Assembly: GCA_933228895.1 (NCBI GenBank)
Contig: OW121846.1
Location: 109,819,054 to 109,883,053, forward strand
Direction: 5' to 3'
Length of the DNA stretch: 64,000 nt
From: Platycnemis pennipes
Lineage: Eukaryota; Arthropoda; Insecta; Odonata; Platycnemididae
This document shows positions 35,906 through 46,600 of the stretch, in pieces. The position numbers and the translations under genes were made by a program. The notes beneath the pieces are model-generated. The model did no database searches and had not been told where the DNA came from. It was given only the letters and a program-made list of their open reading frames with translations. The first letter of the stretch is position 1, and the number at the start of each line of letters is the position of its first letter.

Positions 35906-36679
35906 GTATGTCATTAGTATACATATACTTGTATGAAAGTATTGGCCCGCTTGGTTACTTTTAACACGAAAAAAATTAATTACTTTACAGCAACTGATGA
36001 AAAATTTGCCGACAGTAACGATCATGATGATTCAACGCAGGAGTACTTTTGTGGCACTGAAAGGACTGACCCTGCAGAAGAAGGTCCGTAATTATTTTAA
36101 AACTTATCTTATTTTAAAACCTTAAAATCTCTCTACTTTTTAAATTTTAAAGCTGATTCAGCGAGAGAATAACGGTATACCCATACCTATACTATAGTAG
36201 GTCTCAAACAAAGAGGCGAGAACTTGAGGATCTAAAAAGTTTCTTCGTGAAACCACTTTCTGCTTCTGGTGACCCAGGTTAGGATGGGTCATTAACAATT
36301 TTGGCAGATGGGCCCCCATATTTTAAAAATTTAGCCTTGTCACTGTATTGCCTTGTCCCACATGCCATCAGTACATAAAAATATTATTATGCTTCCTTGC
36401 AGTTAGGACCTTATTGTAATGGCAAAAGAAGTCGTTGCTCAATCTGTTGTATGTTTAAATTGTTTGATCAAAAAGGCTGCCATTTCAGAAAGCCGCGCAT
36501 TGCCTGCTACATTACTGATTGACAAAGTGGCAGTGATAGAACGCCTACAATATGATATTGGACAAGTTGGAGTATGTAGTCCTGGCAAATTTTCATAGCC
36601 AAATATTGATACCCTTCCCACACAGCATAATTTGCATTCAATATGTGTATTAATGCATATTGGTGACATTTGAATGTAT

Positions 36680-36955
36680 GTATTGACTATTGAAGTATGT
36701 ATTAGAATACCATTAGAGGTAATATGTATTAAGCATTGTGTTTCAAATAGATATTGAATATGTATTGGATACACTCGATGTAATATGTATTTAACTGTGT
36801 TTTAAATACATATTGAATACGTATACGATACACTATAGTGTATACGTATATGTAATACGTATTAAACTGTTTGAAATATACATTGAGTATGTAAATTGGA
36901 TACACTAAATGTGTATCAATCTATGTGTTCCAAATACATATTGAATACTTACATG
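36680..36955. repeat. Degenerate tandem repeat of about 60-70 bp units
   Basis: Units recur as AAATACATATTGAATA, GGATACACT, TGTAATATGTATT and AACTGTGTTT, three to four times. It is AT-rich and lies within the P-element remnant. Confidence 0.7.
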
Positions 36956-37230
36956 ACCAAGGAAATGTTCAATCATGTCAGATATTTTTTAATATTATAT
37001 CTATATTTAAAGTAAGTATAGGTACTTTCTTATGAGTTGAAATCAACATTTTTGAAACATCAGATCAAATTTTTAAAAAATGTATCCACTCACAACATGT
37101 TTGGCTAGAAACCCTTTTTTGTTTGTTGTCACTGTGGAATATCCACATTTCATCACTCAGGGCTATTACATCCTTTAAGAGGTTCATATTTGACCCACAC
37201 ACTTATTGGAAAGCTTCAAGGATTGCAAAC

Positions 37231-37314
37231 TATAGTGACTCCCCTAAGGTTTTCGTGTTCCCCTAAGGTTTTCTTGTTTTTTCGTAAACACAAAAACCTT
37301 AGGGGAGTCACATA
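37231..37314. repeat. Hairpin with 25-nt arms and an internal duplication
   Basis: GTGACTCCCCTAAGG with TTTTCGTGTT is mirrored by AACACAAAAA with CCTTAGGGGAGTCAC, one mismatch. Between them CCCCTAAGGTTTTC is repeated directly. It lies immediately after the broken HLLESF motif of the P-element remnant. Confidence 0.8.
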
Positions 37315-37774
37315 CTGGAGTGCACAAAAGCAGACTTTTCCTGGTCTCGGTGGAAATTTTTCTTAGGAGAAATTCTGCCACTGGAAAAGCTTCAGGAACT
37401 ACCTGATGAAGTATGATTTTAGGATTTATTAAATTATTACTTCATAGAAGAATTTCAGGGAGCTGTATAAACTTCAGCATCCATTTAAGGTTCAGGCCAT
37501 TCAAAAAATTACACACAACATTTGGATGTTTAAAAAATCTTCAATGAGTCAAGTTGTCTTCTCACATTTTCATTGAGTGTGGATTGTCAATATTTTCCAA
37601 AATGGACATTTTTATTTGGAGATGCTTACCAGACTGAATCGTTATGTGTGTTTCTTGGTTCTCTTTTTGATAATGTTAATACTGGCCAAATAAATATGAT
37701 CTGGGAAAATATAGATTTTCTGCCATAGCAGAAATTAAACAGAAAAGAAATCAATCATTTTGATGTGGATGGAT

Positions 37775-37855
37775 CTCCTTGACCATCAATCCTGGTCAAG
37801 GTGAATAATTTTTTCTCCATGTAATTTGTGCTATTGTGCAATTTCAGTGGGTAAT
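37775..37855 (+). repeat. SINE body fragment in the P-element remnant
   Basis: CCTGGTCAAGGTGAATAATT, TTTTCTCCATGTAA and GTGCTATTGTGCAATTTCAG match the body of the 39.5-kb SINE; the tRNA-like head is lost. Confidence 0.6.
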
Positions 37856-39354
37856 AGAACTGAGGTTTTTGTAGCAAGCATAGCGTTGGATTTTCTATAC
37901 ATTTATAGAGAGCCCCACATGGTTTTCCTCCATGAAACTTGTAATATGATGGAAAAGTGTAGTTTTATGGGCTGCAGGAGGCAACCTCCATTACTAAATG
38001 GGTGGTAAATTTCCAATAGGAGCCTAATCTTAGAACCAACTACTCATTTGAGCAGCTACATATGAGAGTTCTTAGCAGGAGTGAGAAACTTTGCTCTGTG
38101 ATTAGAAAGGACCATGGCTGCAGGAACAATCCAAATGTGTATCAAGTTGAGAGTGGGATGAAGCACCACCTCATGGCACCTGTTCCGAAATTATGTAGTC
38201 TAACTTGCTGGAAAGTAGATGTTGAGTCAATATTAGATGTACTAAATAAATTTCAAGACAATGCTGATGAAGCAAATGAGAATATTCGAATATACACTCA
38301 CTTTATTGGCTGTGATGATCAGGAAGAGAAAGCATTGACTGAAAATGGCAAGTCACAAACTGCTAAATTTATGAAGACTCATAGATATCAGCGGTGTGAG
38401 AGCATGTTCTCATTCGAGCCAGCTGAGGAAATTTTGAATCTTTCGAAGTTGTGTGGCAGTGTTTTCCTGCCAGTTTGCATAAAAATAATATACTGTAAAC
38501 ATGTGTGCCCTGATTTTCTCATGATTATAGAAAGAGCTGTAGTATGGAGCTAATACTCAGAATATCTCATAGAGATATCCTGATTTGCTTTTATGTGATA
38601 GATATTCTGCTTTGGTTAAGCAAAATATCGGACCCAGAAGAAGGCAATCAAAGCTCAGAGCGCATTTGAAAAATACTCTTCCATCCAAGGAAAATTACCA
38701 ACATCTTGTCTTTTATTTAGTATTCTATAATTATTTTTTTCATTGATTTCCCAATATTCACACCTATCCATAGTGCCAAGGCCAACTGCATTTATTTGGA
38801 CCAGTATTTTCCATTGTATACTTCATTTTTTTAAAGTTCCTGATTTCTTGCCTTTTTAATCACTAAAACTTTTGCGTACCTGCGGCTTTAGAACATGTTA
38901 ACACCATCACACTACCCTTGAAGTCCTTAAGTCGGAAGCATAGTTATTAATCCTCTTAAGCTAATGTCTGTTTTTAAGGTCTACAGCACCTAAATAATTA
39001 CGTTTCTTGATCTGCTGAAAATCTTTTATTTGCTATATACTATATCTTTTATTTACATTGTAGTGAGTATGGAAAATTTTAAGCTTGCTATATGATTACT
39101 TATTTCTTAATACATTATCACGAAGAAATATTCTGTTCATTGTTGATTTTATAAGTTAACCTCTATTAGTATGTGTCTCCATTGCATCCTAAATGGCCAG
39201 TTCCCGACATAATTTCAGGGTGACACCCTCCCCATAATATACTTCAATTGAACGTTATGTAATTATTCGTGTAGGTTGGGTCGAAATCTAGTCTAAGGTG
39301 TATCACCATATTTATCTAAACAATACACGTGGTTCAATATATGTATTCAATATT

Positions 39355-39440
39355 AGCTATAGCTAATATTCCACAGAGAAAAAATCATTCGCCTTGACCG
39401 GGACTCGAACCCTGACCCCTGATGAGGCGTCCTCTTTCTC
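39355..39440 (-). repeat. tRNA-derived SINE, 5' truncated, inverted to 39498
   Basis: The minus strand has TCAGGGTTCGAGTCCCGGTC, AAGGCG and the same body ATTTTTTCTCTGTGGAATAT. It makes an inverted pair with the downstream copy about 60 bases away. Confidence 0.75.
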
Positions 39441-39497
39441 TGTGGAAATTATAGAGCCTGAAAGGAACAAGATAGAAACGGCTACGCCTTCGTACGA

Positions 39498-39630
39498 CGC
39501 CTTGGTAGCTCAACTGGTAGAGCACCTGGCCGGAAATCAGGGGGTCCGGGGTCGAGTCCCGGTCTAGGCGAATGATTTTTTCTCTGTGGAATATTTGCTA
39601 TTGTGCCATTTCAGCGGGTAACGCCATTAA
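39498..39630 (+). repeat. tRNA-derived SINE, with tRNA-like 73-nt head
   Basis: Positions 39498-39570 fold as a tRNA: acceptor CGCCTTG/CTAGGCG with one mismatch, A box TAGCTCAACTGGTAGAGC, anticodon stem CCTGG/TCAGG with loop CCGGAAA, and B box GGGTCGAGTCC. Position 33 is C rather than U. The SINE body follows (ATTTTTTCTCTGTGGAATAT, TTGCTATTGTGCCATTTCAG). Related bodies lie at 37775-37855 and 5685-5830, so this is a SINE and not a functional tRNA gene. Confidence 0.8.
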
Positions 39631-39639
39631 TGTTTTCAC

Positions 39640-41150
39640 GGCTAGTTCGTGGACCTTTGAATACTCGTGGTTGTTCGGGGTAAATTGAGTTGAACAGGTT
39701 CAACTCGAATAGGGTAGTTCCGTATTATTTTTTATTGTCTTGATCGAATGTTTATTACCTTTGGAGTACGTATTCTAAACCGTACGATTTTTAATGACAT
39801 TAAGTATTTTTCCTCATTGATTAAAAAGTGAAAAAAATCAATGGCGCGAAAAAGCGCGGCAAACTAGTGCATGCCGATTATTCCTACGTGTAACGTAATG
39901 TATTTCCTCTACCTTCCACCACGTAGTGCTGCGGACGCTTCCAATTAGACGCTCCACTCCGTTATTATAAAGCTTATGAACGAGTATTGGAGGCATAGTT
40001 AATCCGTTAATTTATTATTATTAACTTTTATTTATTTGTTTAATATTACTTATGAAATTGATTCATGTAACATCAGTTAGTATTCCTTTCACAAGCATAC
40101 CATGTAGTTCGCCCATCGCCGCACGATCTTCACGCCATGCTCCGTCGTAGCAGAAGACACGACGAGCAAGACGTCCTTGACCGTATAAAATAACTAATAA
40201 TACCATGTTTAACTGAGAAGACTTTTCCAACTTTGATAGTTTTCACAGGCTAATACTACTAAATATTCACTAGAGGTGAGGGGCCCTGAAATACAATGGT
40301 ACGTTCACGAGACGAATTTTCCTATGCCCCGCAACGCAATGCCCTGCCTTCTTGCTGACCTGTTACGTCAGCAAGAAGGCAGCGCACCCCGCCATTTCAG
40401 AGCTTTTTCAAATGATCTTAAAATTAACATTTAATTCTTTTGTAAACTTAGATTTTTGAGCCGAAAATTTTTGCGTAAAATAAATACATTTATGGCAGGG
40501 CACGAATCGCAAGCAATGAAGTCTGTTTTCTTTGATGAAAGAAACTACTCTATTATCCCAACATTACACCTGAAATGAACTTTTAATTAAGATTTTCTGA
40601 CCGAACACTTGAGTTACGATTGTCCATGCTGATTACTTACTCCCTAGTCAATACGCAAATTTTAATATATGAATACGAAAGGCGATGGACAAGTTATGCA
40701 TTCGGATATTGCATTTTTCTGTAGAAACATGTATACCTACTTTTCTCTATAGGTATATGGGATTATTCTCGTTCTTGGCAGCACGCAATCTACAACTGAT
40801 AGGAACTAATTGTTGTTATTAAAAAATACATGAGGTGGCTGAAAGACACTATCACTGCAATAATACTTAAATATTGCCCATTTCCTTATCAATTGATGTG
40901 TTTATATGGACTATTTCGAGTCGGCATCCGCTGATTCTCGGCGTATTTTAGTTATAGTCGCTGCCGAACAGACAGCGCCACAATACAGAGAGTTTCACAT
41001 CTTGGATGACAAAAAGACAATTCTAGAGCAATAAGCACCGGGTTTCCCTAATTTATATTCCAAATTAAGTGCTTTTAGCACCGGTTTCCCTCCAAATAAA
41101 TAGAAATTTTTGTCAATTTATTGTCGAAACTTCACCGATTCCCCAAGGAC
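39640..41150. other. Intergenic DNA before the satellite-like array
   Basis: There is no gene. It holds one perfect hairpin (40344-40382). Otherwise it is plain AT-rich sequence. Confidence 0.45.
40344..40382. repeat. Perfect 16-bp hairpin
   Basis: CTGCCTTCTTGCTGAC at 40344-40359, loop CTGTTAC, and its exact reverse complement at 40367-40382. There is no T tract after it and no recognised gene nearby. Confidence 0.85.
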
Positions 41151-41159
41151 AGGGCTAAA

Positions 41160-42745
41160 CGGATTTATTTATTTGTTTGTTTGTTTGTTTGTTTGTTTAT
41201 TTATTTATTTATGTATTTATTTACGTATTTATTTACGTATTTATTTATTTATTTGTTTATTATTTTATTTATTTTATTTATTTTATTTATTTTATTTATT
41301 TTATTTATTTTATTTATTTTATTTATTTTATTTATTTTATTTATTTTATTTATTTTATTTATTTTATTTATTTTATTTATTTTATTTATTTTATTTATTT
41401 TATTTATTTTATTTATTTTATTTATTTTATTTATTTTATTTATTTTATTTATTTTATTTATTTTATTTATTTTATTTATTTTATTTATTTTATTTATTTT
41501 ATTTATTTTATTTATTTTATTTATTTTTTTTATTTTATTTATTTTATTTGTATATTTGTTTATCCTGAGTGGTGATAAAACCCACTCAGGTGGGACTCGA
41601 ACCCGCAACCTTAAGAAAAAACCCTATTGAAAAAAAAAAAAATTATTTACGTATTTATTTATTTTATTTATTTATTTGTTTATTTATTTATGTATTTATT
41701 TATTTATGTATTTATTTATGTATTTATTTACGTATTTATTTATTTATTTGTTTATTAGTTTATTTATTTATTTATTTTATTTGTATATTTATTTATCCTG
41801 AGTGGTGAAAAAACCCACTCAGGTGGGACTCGAACCCGCAACCTTAAGAAAAAACCCTATTGAAAAAAAAAATATTATTTACGTATTTATTTATTTTATT
41901 TTATTTATTTATTTGTTTATTTATTTATGTATTTATTTATGTATTTATTTACGTATTTATTTATTTATTTATTTGTTTATTAGTTTATTTATTTATTTAT
42001 TTTATTTGTATATTTATTTATCCTGAGTGGTGAAAAAACCCACTCAGGTGGGACTCGAACCCGCAACCCTAAGAAAAAACCCTATTGAAAAAAAAATATT
42101 ATTTACGTATTTATTTATTTTATTTATTTATTTATTTGTTTATTTATTTATTTGTTTATTTGTTTGTTTATTTATTTATTTTATTTGTATATTTGTTTAT
42201 CCTGAGTGGTGAAAAAACCCACTCAGGTGGGACTCGAACCCGCAACCCTAAGAAAAAACCCTATTGAAAAAAAAATATTATTTACGTATTTATTTATTTT
42301 ATTTATTTATTTATTTATTTGTTTATTTGTTTATTTATTTATGTATTTATTTATTTATGTATTTATTTACGTATTTATTTACGTATTTATTTATTTATTT
42401 ATTTGTTTATTAGTTTATTTATTTATTTATTTTATTTGTATATTTATTTATCCTGAGTGGTGAAAAAACCCACTCAGGTGGGACTCGAACCCGCAACCCT
42501 AAGAAAAAACCCTATTGAAAAAAAATATTATTTACGTATTTATTTATTTTATTTGTTTATTTATTTGTTTATTTATTTGTTTATTTATTTGTTTATTTAT
42601 TTGTTTATTTATTTATTTGTTTATTTGTTTGTTTATTTATTTATTTTATTTGTATATTTGTTTATCCTGAGTGGTGAAAAAACCCACTCAGGTGGGACTC
42701 GAACCCGCAACCCTAAGAAAAAACCCTATTGAAAAAAAATAAACG
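41160..42745. repeat. Satellite-like array: TTTA-rich repeats with six tRNA-like B-box segments
   Basis: From about 41250 to 41560 a 9-bp unit TTTTATTTA is repeated roughly 30 times. Then a longer unit recurs with variable spacing (179-251 bp). Each carries CCTGAGTGGTG at 41563, 41797, 42022, 42201, 42452 and 42665, then CCCACTCAGG (a 9-10 bp hairpin), GTGGGACTCGAACCCGCAAC (minus-strand B box) and an A-rich segment. Long open frames across it are low-complexity artefacts. Confidence 0.9.
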
Positions 42746-43029
42746 TAAGCGATCGAAGTTCTCAATTAATGATTACTAGTTGTACCTCGCATATTGCAGA
42801 TACGCCTACCTTACAACCTGCACTTAATTTCTGTGTATCCTATTATCCTTTGATTATCGACTTGACACATACCTGACACCCGATAATGGGTAAGTGACTT
42901 GGTGTATACTGGGGGGTGTCGATTGTTCTTTTCCGTGTTAGTTGGAAAAAATTCGCAATGTGCGTGATTTTTAGCTTCTCCCTTTGGTAAAAAAACCGAT
43001 GTGTTGTTATTTTGATTGAAGAAATAGAT

Positions 43030-43097
43030 GCGGACGTATTTATCTTCCCTGTGGGACACCCGTGCCGGGGCACACCGGCTGGGAACCACAGCATTAG
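43030..43097 (-). mobile_element. Possible hAT (Buster/Charlie-like) terminus
   Basis: On the minus strand, GTGGTTCCCAGCCGGTGTGC with a following CCCCGGCACGGGTGTCCC resembles hAT ends of that type. The opposite end was not located. Confidence 0.35.
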
Positions 43098-43643
43098 AAA
43101 TTTGGACCGGTTGGGCTACAAGCCTTCAGTGAGAGGCCCTTGGATATTTTCAATTGAGCACAAGATGAGCGATTTCCAGAGTAACTAATATCTGCATAAG
43201 CATAGAAATTGGCCACTTTTTGTTGATCAGTGCGTTTCACTATCCGCTGGGTGTTGTCGCAAAACCCCGGGCGCTTCATAATGTCCTCCCCACTAACCAC
43301 CCTGCCCTAGCATGACCGTCGGATTACAAAAAAGTATGGTTTGGTTGGCATTGGTCATGGTCCATGGCCTTGGTCAGCAGGCGTTCTTAACATTTATTTT
43401 TTTCGCGTAAATCAGCAATATCGCAGGAGACACATCATTTTAAGATATGTATCGTATCGTTAATTTGGATTTTTACCGTCCTTACTTGATAGGGATACTC
43501 TCCAGGTGAAAGTGAATTTAAAGATGTTGGCATCCCTGTATACTCTCAAATCCCAACACCATTGTGTTAAGTTGCCGTCGGGTGTTTTGGTCATAGGTTT
43601 CTTTAGATTTTTTGTTCATTAATATTTCTATTTTGAAAACATC

Positions 43644-46600
43644 ATGGAGGAATGTCTGGGTGATTGTGAGATGCGAAGTGAGAGTTCCGTAGCTTTCGAT
43701 GCCCAAAAGAATACCGAAGAAGAAGCGGATCTTGAAATTGAGTGTATGTTTTGGATGTTGTGGAATGCTTATTGGACAAGTAACCTTCCGTTTAATGATA
43801 TCTCCTTTATCCCATTGTTGCCTTCGCGCTGCGTAATCAGATAGTGTTACTGATCATGCTTTCTTTGTAATTGGGTTAGCGGCTGCGTAATAATCGAATT
43901 TGTATCCGTCGGGTGTTCGCTGTAGCAGTCGTCTTCCTTGGCCATTTGTCGTAATTCATGTTGTTATCCTCTAGACTGCTTAACATCTTACCTGAGCATA
44001 GGATTCTGGGGCATCATTAATTTCGTAGTGTAATGGAAAATGGAATACAATTAGCTGGATGATAATAATTCTGTTTTCACTTTAAGCATGAAGCGGCTTG
44101 TCCATTATTTTGCTTTCAACCTTACGTACATCGTAGTATCTAAAGCTAATATTACGGTCAGTAATGTATCACCATGTCCGTTTAACTTAATTTTATTTTA
44201 ATTTATAAGTGTTTTATATGTGCAAAATGCCCTTAGTTGGGCATTTCCAAAGGCATGCAATTTTTTTCATAATTTGGAAAATCGTGGAATTTATGTTTTG
44301 ATATTTTCTTTCAGGTGCCCCCGACGATGAGCCAACCATTTCTAACCCAGTGAGTGTAGCTTTTAATGCCTTTCATAAGTTTAATAGTGATACTTTAATC
44401 TGGCACTCTTTGGCTGTCTTGAGAGCGTCACATTTGACGACTCAATTTTTATTCTCTACTGAAGGCCATGGGCGTAGCCAGGGAATTTGGCTGGGGGGGG
44501 CCATGGGACCACCCATGGGACCACCTCTGGGGGGTACCCCCACTTCAAGAGGGGGTGTTTCTCCCCCGGAAATGTTTTTTAATTTAACCTTCTCAGAACT
44601 GAAATTAAGCCTAATTGCTGATGACATTTTGTAAATTACTGAACGGGATTGTTGTAGACTAGAAAATGATCACACAGAGTTGGAAAATAAAACACCTTTT
44701 ATTTTCACCGAGGATTCACACATTTTCAGAGGGATCAGTAAACTTTGGGATGGTAATCTGCTAATAAATTAAATACTCACAACTTCAATATTAAAGTGAA
44801 AACAAAGAAAAGAAACAAAAAATTTGGTTTAAAGGAATTTTCTGTTTTTTTTTTGACAAAAATGTTCAATGATGGTAGTGCTGGGAACCCTTTCTTTAAC
44901 AACCTTTTTTTCGATGTGAAGAATGGATGTATTTGAAAATCTTGATTGGCCGGTTGTAGACCAAACCCACTACTTGATTCTTCGCATGACTGAGAAACTT
45001 CTTTCACATCCACCCGAGCTGACGGGCAGGCCGATTGCTACTTGGAGAAGTCAGTAAATATTCGGCATGATATCTTGATTTATTTCTGCTCAGACATTCT
45101 TAAGTTTGACCTTTAGTTCCATGTTTTTTAATATATTTATCAATAGTGTTGCCTCGGCATTTAAGGAATGGGTATCAATATTCAAAATTTCTTTGTAATT
45201 ATTAATGAAATCTTCAGCTTCAGTTTAGTTCAACTGTGTAAAGGCATCCGCTGCCTTTGCCAGGGGAACGGACTCAAACCTGTGCTGAAAATGTGAAATA
45301 ACATTATCCAAAACCCTGTTGTACACATTGATTTTCCGGTAATCTCAGGTGTTGGGGTTGGCCAGATGGTAGGTCGGTCAGCTGGCTTTTTCCTACGGTA
45401 GTTTCAACATTGTAATCGCTCATTATTGCGGATGGCTGCTGACTTCTTTTCTTTGAGACAGACACAGACTCTAGCAAAATGTCGTTGTTGTTCGCAAATT
45501 CTACTAGCTCAGCTTATAAGCCATCAAAATCATTTCTGCTCTCTGCAAAAGTTGTTTGAATGCTGGCAATAATTGAACTTGCTCTCCCGAGCGTCGCATC
45601 TGAGCCTTGCAAATACTTACTCAGCACGTTGGTCACTGATAAAACTGAGTGGATTACGAAAAGATTAACAACGAAAACAGGTTTTGGGATAGATCTCAAC
45701 AAACCGATGGCCTCCACCATACCCCCATCTCGTGCAGCGTTGATTTCCTCCTCAAGGGCTTCTTTGATTGCGTTGAAGTTATTTATTACAACGTTACAAT
45801 TTGTGTAACGGCAGCACCATCTTGTACTACTTAAGCTCCCCATTTCTTTCCCACCCTTAATGCCTAGCTTCTTTTGAATCTCTGCTAAGATGGCATGATT
45901 ACCAGGTTGTGAATAGTGCATATGGAGGGCTTCAAGAGTATTGAAGAAAATGTAAGCTGACTGGTTATCGTTGCAGGAATAGACAACGTCCAAATTTACT
46001 TTGTGAGCTAAGCAGTGGATGTAAATTGCCTGTGGGTGTAACTCTTTCATTTTCACCTGGAGACCTGCATTCTTTCCTGACATCACGTTGGCAGCATCGT
46101 ATGATTGTCCAATCATTGGTATATCGTCCAAGCTGTATTTAGTTAAAAAATCTTGAATCATTTGGCTTAGCAACTCGGAATCTCTTGCTGTGGAACAATT
46201 TAAGAAACCCAGAAACCTTTCGATGGGCTCCAATCCTCTTACGTATGTACCTCAAAACTACTGACAACCGTTCTTCTTTGTAACATTTGGCTTCATCAAC
46301 CATCAATGAATAAAACCCACACTAACGCACTTCCTTTATAATTTTTTGAAGAGTTAGACCGGCTACAACTTCTATTATTTCGTTCTGAACCGTTGGGCTG
46401 CAGTAGTTAAGGCACTGCTCAAAATTTTTTGCAAAAAAGTCATCATACTTCGCAAAAAGCTTACACAATTCAACAAAGTTTCCCCTATTCTGAGATTCAG
46501 AGCTCTCATTATGTCCTCTCGGTGGCATACCTTGACAACTGAGACAGGAAATGTCAGCTACTTCTGTCAAGTAACATGTTTTTCTTTACAATCTCTTCTT

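Larger units (their letters stand above)
35374..38553 (+). pseudogene. P-element/THAP9-type transposase remnant with intact, spliced THAP domain
   Basis: Exons 35374-35489, 35697-35905, 35991-36087 and 36201-36277 join in frame. They encode an N-terminal THAP C2CH zinc finger: a Cys pair near residues 10-17, W in NKWLKF, C-x2-H in LCSDHF, then AVPSL matching the AVPTIF box. After them comes a short charged segment (KRRELEDLKSFF). Downstream pieces match P-element transposases in order. LLIDKVAVIERLQYD (about 36430-36575) looks like the first RNase-H Asp strand. FIFDP followed after a frameshift by HLLESF (37183-37225) resembles the FDxPHLLK motif. SEKLCSVIRKDHGCRNNPN in the 38062-38553 frame resembles the C-terminal ENLFSxIR..GGxNxxP block. 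Stops, a frameshift, a hairpin, a tandem repeat and a SINE interrupt it. No terminal repeats were identified. It could be a dead transposon or an old captured gene whose 5' exons are still used. Confidence 0.7.

Noticed and set aside
39498..39570. Functional tRNA-Ser(GGA) gene
   Set aside because: C at position 33, a mismatch in the acceptor stem, no type II variable arm, and an attached SINE body shared with other copies.
41110..41630. Long open frames (up to 169 residues) of repeated Phe, Ile, Leu and Tyr on the plus strand and Asn-Lys-Ile on the minus strand
   Set aside because: They are translations of the TTTTATTTA tandem repeat in several frames at once; low-complexity artefacts.
41563..42745. 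CRISPR-like regular array
   Set aside because: Spacing is irregular, the spacers are simple TTTA repeats and the host is a eukaryote.
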